From contig CAXXWB010000034.1 in NCBI GenBank assembly GCA_963677505.2, forward strand, positions 1 to 52,866: 52,866 nucleotides of DNA, given 5' to 3'. Shown here piece after piece: positions 48,246 through 52,866 of this stretch (positions within the stretch are counted from its first letter, which is position 1; every line of letters begins with the position of its first letter). The notes under the pieces were generated by a model. That model was not told the DNA's origin. It worked only from the letters and a program-made list of their open reading frames with translations, and made no database searches. The translations under genes were made by a program, and so were the position numbers. The DNA comes from JBGSUZ01 sp963677505. Lineage in GTDB: Bacteria; Bacillota; Clostridia; Peptostreptococcales; Acidaminobacteraceae.

Positions 48246-51200
48246 ATGCGGCTACCCTTATTTCTTTCTATAATGTATTTTATAGCTTTTATGCTCCACG
48301 GCGGCTTAGGAACTTATTCCCTCTATAGAGACCCAAAATCTCCAGTCAATCAGATATTCTTCGCCCTTTGTATGGCTCTAGGCCTTTGGTCCTTTTCCTT
48401 CTCCATAGCCGTCAATGCCCCTAACATAGAAAACTGCCTTGTTTGGCGCCGAGTTGCTGCCATTGGCATTGGTACTACCTACACTCTTATTCTTCATTTT
48501 GTCTTATTGATTACTAAACACCAATGGCTCAAGAACAACAAATGGTTGAAGTTCGTCCTTTACATACCAGCAATTGCTTTTATATGGGTATTTTCACTGT
48601 CACCGAGTATGGCACCTGAGCAATATCAGCTAGTCTTTACCAATAATGGTTGGCTTAAATTACCCCAACGCAGTCTTTGGGACCATTTATTTAATATCTA
48701 CTTTTTAACTTATCTGACCATCTTTATAAAAATTCTATGGGATTGGCATAAATCTACAGACAACACTACAGAAAAGCCACACACACAATTTATCATGTTC
48801 GCTTTCGGCGCGGTTTTTGGGCTCGTTTTTTTGACTTCTTATTTAAGAAGCACAACCCATTGGTCTACCCTTCCTGAACTTGCTTGTGTATTTGCATTAT
48901 TCCCTATTTTGTCCAGTTATTACGCTGTAAAGAGATACCATTTAATGACCAACTTAGATCAGTATGACACTCAAGAAAGTGAACTTATTCTAAGTGGGCA
49001 TCATAAAGAACGGGCCTTTCTCTATCTGTCTTCCTTTTTATTTTTTGGTGCCAGTCTTAATTTTATATCCCAATACATATTCTTTCACGATAAACTTTTA
49101 AATGTCATTGTTTTTAGTGCTTTGCTCCTTGGTGCAGGCGCCGTCCTACAACTCTCCCAAATCCTTATCAAATCCCACAAAATTAAAGAACCTATTTCCA
49201 TATTGATTATTACCTTGCTCATTCCAATCATTACATTTAAGTTCATTGAATTTTCTAGCGTTACCATATGGGCAGTCGCATTGGTGTTTATTATCATGTC
49301 TGTTATTTTTAACAATCCATGGGTCATTGGCTCTATTGCAATCTCAAGTATTCTGACGCAACTTGCCGTTTGGATTCTCAGACCTGCCGCTTATGTATCT
49401 GTTGACAGTTCCGATCACATTGTAAGAATTGGCATGGTGGGTTTTGCCATTGCTTTGGCTTATTACATTAATCGGCTGTACATCTTTCGGTTAAGAGAAC
49501 TGACGGAAAAGGTTCACTTTCAAAAGCTAATTTCAACCATTTCAGCAGAATTGGTCACAATCAATCAATATAATTTTTCAGAAAAAATCAATGTTATGCT
49601 CAAACTCAGTGGTGAACTTTTTGGTGCCGATCGCTTCTGCCTCTACCTCTTTTCGCCGGAACTTAACACATTTACAAATACACATGAATGGTGCAATAAC
49701 GGGATTTGTAGCGAAACCCTTGACCTGAAAGATATTCCCTATCAAGAATCTCCTTGGGTAATTGAAAACCTTTATCAGCGGAAGAGCATTTGTATTGAGC
49801 ACTTGGAAGACCTACCAAAAAAAGCGGCAGTTGACAAAGAAAATTTGCTTAACAGAGGCATTAAGTCTTTTGCGGCCATCCCAATCCTACACTCTGAAAA
49901 AATTTTAGGTTTTATCAGTCTATGTACCTTAAAATCTAAAACCAACTGGACTGTAAATCAAATCTCCCATTTGGATATTCTTGCGAATTTAGTAGCCGAT
50001 GCCCTCAGTAAGATTGAAGCTGAAAAGGAAATTGAACGCATGGCTTACTATGACCACTTAACAGGTCTTCCTAATCGTATTCTGTTTAATGACAGACTCA
50101 CTCAAGCCATTGCACTTTCAAGACGGACTGAGAAAATTATAGGCGTTATGTTTTTAGATTTAGATTTATTTAAATCGGTAAACGATACCATTGGTCACGA
50201 CGGCGGGGATCAGCTCCTTCGAGAAGTTGCAAGGCGTCTCTCAAGTACCATTCGCAAATCTGACACCATTTCTCGATTCGGCGGGGATGAGTTCCTTATA
50301 ATCATGAATCAAATCCAACAAGAGGAAGATCTTCATAAAATCTCTCAAGTCATTATGAATACATTTAATGAACCTTTTATGGTTCACAATCACGAATTTT
50401 TTGTGACTGCCAGTGCAGGTGTAGCCTTTTATCCAACCGATGGCGACGATACTGCCACTCTCATTAAATATGCAGATATTGCTCTTTATAGGGCTAAGGA
50501 ATGTGGAAAAAACCAATATTTGATCTGTTCTTCTCTGATGAAAACTGAAGTTGAAGAGCAAATTAGACTGACAAATCAACTATATCGAGCCTTAGAACGA
50601 AACGAATTTGTCTTATACTATCAGCCTCAGGTTGATATTCAGTCTGGGAGTGTCATTGGACTAGAAGCACTGATTCGATGGCAGCACCCAGAACTAGGAA
50701 TGGTCTCTCCAGCACTCTTTATTCCATTAGCAGAGCAAACAGGCTTAATTACCAGTATTGGCGAATGGGTACTGAGAACAGCATGCGTTCAAAACAAAGC
50801 TTGGCAAGATGAGGGACTTCCCTGTATTCCTGTAGCAGTAAATCTATCTGTCCAACAGTTTAGAACTACCGATTTGGTAAAATTGGTCAATGATATCCTT
50901 TTAGAAACTGGTCTTTCACCAAAGTATTTAGAATTAGAAATTACTGAAAGTATTGCCATTAAAGAATCTGCTGCTATTATCTCCATTTTAAATGAACTGA
51001 AATCTCTTGGACTAACCATCGCTATAGACGACTTTGGCACAGAGTACTCTTCTTTAAGTCGAGTAAAACAGTTACCTATTGACCGAATTAAAATGGCCAT
51101 TCAGTTTGTCAGAGGTATTGGAAAAAACCAAAAGGATGAAGCAATTGCCAATGTCATCATAAGGCTTGCCAAGAATTTAGACGTAAAAGTCATTGCCGAA

Positions 51201-51317
51201 GGTGTTGAAACCAGAGAGCAACTGGCGTTTTTAACTGCCGAACAATGTGATGAAGTTCAAGGTTATTATTTCTACAAGCCAATGCCCCCAGAGGAAGTCA
51301 GCGCTATCCTTAGATAA
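48246..51317 (+). CDS. Large membrane c-di-GMP protein: 7TM-like sensor, further helices, GAF, GGDEF and EAL
   Basis: 1023 residues. The first 230 are a histidine-kinase-type 7TM sensor (starting MRLPLFLSIMYFIAFMLHGG); residues about 255-420 add six more helices; a GAF domain spans about 430-585 (MLKLSGELFGADRFCLYLFS); GGDEF at about 600-755 with SRFGGDEFLIIM intact; EAL at about 770-1020 with IGLEALIRWQHPELG, AVNLSVQQF, LELEITES, AIDDFGTEYSSLSR and VIAEGVETREQL. The usual LKIDxSFV is RIKMAIQFVRG, keeping the catalytic lysine but not the following D. Both cyclase and phosphodiesterase sites look usable; net activity cannot be predicted. Monocistronic with its own promoter. Confidence 0.92.
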   Translation: MRLPLFLSIMYFIAFMLHGGLGTYSLYRDPKSPVNQIFFALCMALGLWSFSFSIAVNAPNIENCLVWRRVAAIGIGTTYTLILHFVLLITKHQWLKNNKWLKFVLYIPAIAFIWVFSLSPSMAPEQYQLVFTNNGWLKLPQRSLWDHLFNIYFLTYLTIFIKILWDWHKSTDNTTEKPHTQFIMFAFGAVFGLVFLTSYLRSTTHWSTLPELACVFALFPILSSYYAVKRYHLMTNLDQYDTQESELILSGHHKERAFLYLSSFLFFGASLNFISQYIFFHDKLLNVIVFSALLLGAGAVLQLSQILIKSHKIKEPISILIITLLIPIITFKFIEFSSVTIWAVALVFIIMSVIFNNPWVIGSIAISSILTQLAVWILRPAAYVSVDSSDHIVRIGMVGFAIALAYYINRLYIFRLRELTEKVHFQKLISTISAELVTINQYNFSEKINVMLKLSGELFGADRFCLYLFSPELNTFTNTHEWCNNGICSETLDLKDIPYQESPWVIENLYQRKSICIEHLEDLPKKAAVDKENLLNRGIKSFAAIPILHSEKILGFISLCTLKSKTNWTVNQISHLDILANLVADALSKIEAEKEIERMAYYDHLTGLPNRILFNDRLTQAIALSRRTEKIIGVMFLDLDLFKSVNDTIGHDGGDQLLREVARRLSSTIRKSDTISRFGGDEFLIIMNQIQQEEDLHKISQVIMNTFNEPFMVHNHEFFVTASAGVAFYPTDGDDTATLIKYADIALYRAKECGKNQYLICSSLMKTEVEEQIRLTNQLYRALERNEFVLYYQPQVDIQSGSVIGLEALIRWQHPELGMVSPALFIPLAEQTGLITSIGEWVLRTACVQNKAWQDEGLPCIPVAVNLSVQQFRTTDLVKLVNDILLETGLSPKYLELEITESIAIKESAAIISILNELKSLGLTIAIDDFGTEYSSLSRVKQLPIDRIKMAIQFVRGIGKNQKDEAIANVIIRLAKNLDVKVIAEGVETREQLAFLTAEQCDEVQGYYFYKPMPPEEVSAILR

Positions 51318-51441
51318 AATCCTCAAAATATCGTTTGTATAACATTTGCATAAAAGTAATTTATGCCACTTTATGTAAAAATATAGCATTTCCTTTTAAT
51401 ATATGTTATTATTAAACTATATTTATTGGAGGTGCATTATT

Positions 51442-52068
51442 ATGACAACTAATCAAACTTCTAGCATTGCAGAAGCAGTCCAAAATGCGAAAAACAGCAA
51501 TATGTTTAAAAATCTTAGCCGTGATTTGAAGGCTCTTATTAAAGACCCAGAGGCCTTTTTTAGAGAAATTTATCATCTGCCTAGGTTGCCTGAAAGTCTT
51601 GTACTAGTAGGTGCTGCCGTTGTACTTACTACAGTAATGACCCTTGCTGCTACTTGGTCCATTCGAACTGGTCTCCAGCTAAATTTAGGAAGTCGACTGG
51701 TTTCAAGTGTGGATATATTCCTTCAATCCGCTATAGAGATACTGCTTCTCTTTGGTGTGGTATTTGCTACTCAACTTGGCTTCACTACTAAGTTCAAGAC
51801 ATTCTCACCAGATGATGTGAAAAAAGCATTGACCGTCTTCGCTTATGGACTTATTCCTTTTATTCTGATTCTACCCATCACAAGCATTTTACATTTTGTG
51901 AGTTTACATTCTTTAGCTGTATTAACCACAGCTGCCGAAGACTTAAGCTTACTGCTGATCGGGCTAGGTATTATGTGTCAAAAAGATGAACCGATTCATA
52001 TGCGTCGCTATTTGATTATCACTACGATTATTATTATTGGTTCTAAAATTGGTTACTATTATCTATAG
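51442..52068 (+). CDS. Yip1-like integral membrane protein
   Basis: 208 residues: a soluble N terminus of about 45 residues (IAEAVQNAKNSNMFKNLSRD, then LIKDPEAFFREIYHLPRLPE), then about five helices (SLVLVGAAVVLTTVMTLAAT, SAIEILLLFGVVFATQLGF, GLIPFILILPITSILHFV, LSLLLIGLGIMCQK, YLIITTIIIIGSKIGYYYL). The pattern, including an amphipathic DDVKKALTVFAYGLIPF before the third helix, resembles Yip1-domain proteins of bacteria, whose role is unknown. ATG at 51442 follows GGAGGTG; the ATG at 51445-type alternatives are not needed. It is separated from the upstream gene by 124 bases. Confidence 0.72.
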   Translation: MTTNQTSSIAEAVQNAKNSNMFKNLSRDLKALIKDPEAFFREIYHLPRLPESLVLVGAAVVLTTVMTLAATWSIRTGLQLNLGSRLVSSVDIFLQSAIEILLLFGVVFATQLGFTTKFKTFSPDDVKKALTVFAYGLIPFILILPITSILHFVSLHSLAVLTTAAEDLSLLLIGLGIMCQKDEPIHMRRYLIITTIIIIGSKIGYYYL

Positions 52069-52134
52069 AGAATTGAAAACATTCCCTCAGATTGAATTCC
52101 TGGATTCATTCGCAGTTACAATGTTATAACTCAC

Positions 52135-52161
52135 AAGAACTGGCTCTTCGAGCCAGTTCTT
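52135..52161 (+). terminator. Hairpin after the Yip1-like gene
   Basis: AAGAACTGGCTC pairs with GAGCCAGTTCTT around TTC; perfect 12-bp stem with only a short T tail, first of three consecutive hairpins in the convergent gap. Confidence 0.7.
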
Positions 52162-52171
52162 AACGTTTGTA

Positions 52172-52228
52172 GAATAAGAAATGACCTGTGAAAAATCAAC
52201 TTTGATTTTCACAGGTCATTTCTTATTT
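52172..52228. repeat. Long near-perfect inverted repeat in the convergent gap
   Basis: Arms of about 26 bases (core AAGAAATGACCTGTGAAAA and its complement) around a short loop, one unpaired A. Could be a bidirectional terminator, a transcript 3'-end stabiliser or a small mobile repeat copy. Confidence 0.7.
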
Positions 52229-52229
52229 A

Positions 52230-52257
52230 GAGGCTATTTTGCAACAGCCTTTTTTTA
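52230..52257 (+). terminator. Terminator with T run, third hairpin
   Basis: AGGCT (52231-52235) pairs with AGCCT (52246-52250), followed by seven T on the plus strand; ends one base before the stop of the convergent minus-strand gene. Confidence 0.65.
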
Positions 52258-52866
52258 TTATATAAGCTCGTCAACATATTGCCCTTTATCAAAATTTAAA
52301 AGGGTTTTTCCTCGATCTGCCTCTTTCTTAATTGCTTCAGAATTCTTGTCTTCTTTCTCTTTATCGCTTGTTTTATCTTTTCCGTCAACTTCATTTGCAT
52401 TTTCTAATTGATTGCTTGCATCTGCAATTTTTTCCCCTAAATCTTCATAGAGGCCTTCTAAATTCTCACTAGTCTTTACAAGCAGTTCTTCTTTTTTCGT
52501 TGTATCCAGTCCTCTATTCTTATCTAGTTCAATTTCAATCTTTAGAACGCCAGCAGTACCTTCTAAATTTGTTTTTACCGATTGAACAGTATTGACTTGT
52601 TTCATGGTTGTGCCTGCGTTGATAATACCTTTCATGGTCGCAGCACCCATAATATTTGCAGAATTTTGCCCTGCTTTACCATCCGTATTATCTTTAGAAG
52701 AGCCTTCAACATTTTTTTGTCCTTGATTTTGAGACTCAGCAGCTGCTGCCTCTCTCTTTTCTTTTTGAATTTCGATTTTCCGCTGGGCCATTTGTGTATT
52801 CAAAGTTTGAATTTCCTGTTGATACTCTTTGCGCTTACTTATTTTTTCTTCGGCAGTCATTTTGTC
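52258..52866 (-). CDS. Hypothetical charged, coiled-coil protein (5' end may lie outside window)
   Basis: At least 200 residues, hydrophilic and rich in K, E, N, Q, without membrane helices or recognisable catalytic motif. An N-terminal helix (KRKEYQQEIQTLNTQMAQRK) with heptad-like spacing is followed by an alanine/serine/glycine-rich linker, a central helical segment (LEGTAGVLKIEIELDKNRG) and an acidic/basic tail ending YVDELI. The first ATG in the window is at 52860, but the frame stays open to the edge and no ribosome site is visible, so the true start may be upstream. I do not recognise the family. Confidence 0.6.
   Translation of the reverse strand, partial: DKMTAEEKISKRKEYQQEIQTLNTQMAQRKIEIQKEKREAAAAESQNQGQKNVEGSSKDNTDGKAGQNSANIMGAATMKGIINAGTTMKQVNTVQSVKTNLEGTAGVLKIEIELDKNRGLDTTKKEELLVKTSENLEGLYEDLGEKIADASNQLENANEVDGKDKTSDKEKEDKNSEAIKKEADRGKTLLNFDKGQYVDELI

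Noticed and set aside
1..52866. CRISPR array, prophage, insertion sequence or plasmid origin
   Set aside because: No spaced identical repeats, transposase, integrase, phage structural or replication genes were seen on either strand.

Overview
The window looks like chromosome of an anaerobic, low- to mid-GC Bacillota (Clostridia-like) bacterium. Supporting signs are strong AGGAGG ribosome-binding sites, T-box and cobalamin-riboswitch leaders, TTGACA/TATAAT promoters, anaerobic (early cobalt insertion) B12 genes, 4Fe-4S ene-reductases and a fermentative CoA-transferase/thiolase set. I cannot name genus or species from sequence alone. No rRNA, tRNA, CRISPR array, insertion sequence or phage gene was seen.

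Layout. 1-5.3 kb: riboswitch-controlled cobalamin operon cbiX-C-D-E-T-L-F (minus; cbiF runs off the edge; cbiC carries one frameshift). 5.3-9.3 kb: OFA-type MFS transporter plus an Old Yellow Enzyme-like reductase, divergent from a PadR regulator across five tandem 14-bp repeats. 9.3-17.9 kb: housekeeping and signalling genes: T-box-controlled cysS, yjdF RNA plus YjdF protein, a Cache-GGDEF diguanylate cyclase, an aminotransferase, a small membrane protein, a BlaI/BlaR-type pair and a CDP-alcohol phosphatidyltransferase. 18-20.4 kb: molybdenum-cofactor genes (MogA/MoaB-type, moaA, moaC, MOSC), divergent from an AraC regulator. 21.5-30.4 kb: arginine/carbamoyl-phosphate genes, argB-argD-carA-carB on minus and argC-argJ on plus, from back-to-back promoters. 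30.4-37.5 kb: a Cache histidine kinase, then a five-gene minus-strand operon (PhlG/phloretin-hydrolase-family C-C hydrolase, DUF1097 protein, second OYE-type reductase, small membrane protein, FMN reductase). 37.8-47.4 kb: LysR regulator, an eight-gene operon and its likely sigma-54 activator. 47.5-52.9 kb: CheX-like protein, a large 7TM-GAF-GGDEF-EAL protein, a Yip1-like protein and a coiled-coil protein cut by the edge.

Central interpretation. The eight-gene operon (CoA-transferase A/B, cupin, SDR, 3-hydroxyacyl-CoA-dehydrogenase-like protein, cyclase-family hydrolase, BKACE lyase, thiolase) matches the anaerobic phloroglucinol fermentation pathway enzyme for enzyme: phloroglucinol to dihydrophloroglucinol, 3-hydroxy-5-oxohexanoate, 3,5-dioxohexanoate (triacetate), acetoacetate plus acetoacetyl-CoA, and acetyl-CoA. 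It starts at a near-perfect sigma-54 promoter with three 18-bp palindromic sites upstream, beside a PAS-AAA+-Fis activator gene. The neighbouring operon could be a front end that releases phloroglucinol from acylphloroglucinols or flavonoid-derived dihydrochalcones such as phloretin. That link is inference.

Data-quality warning. Between about 29.4 and 40.0 kb I infer roughly 25-30 single-base indels, mostly in short homopolymers, breaking seven genes whose translated pieces still join into complete conserved proteins. In the remaining roughly 42 kb I found only one (cbiC). This pattern fits local sequencing or assembly error better than true gene decay, so these genes are annotated as whole loci with frameshifts.
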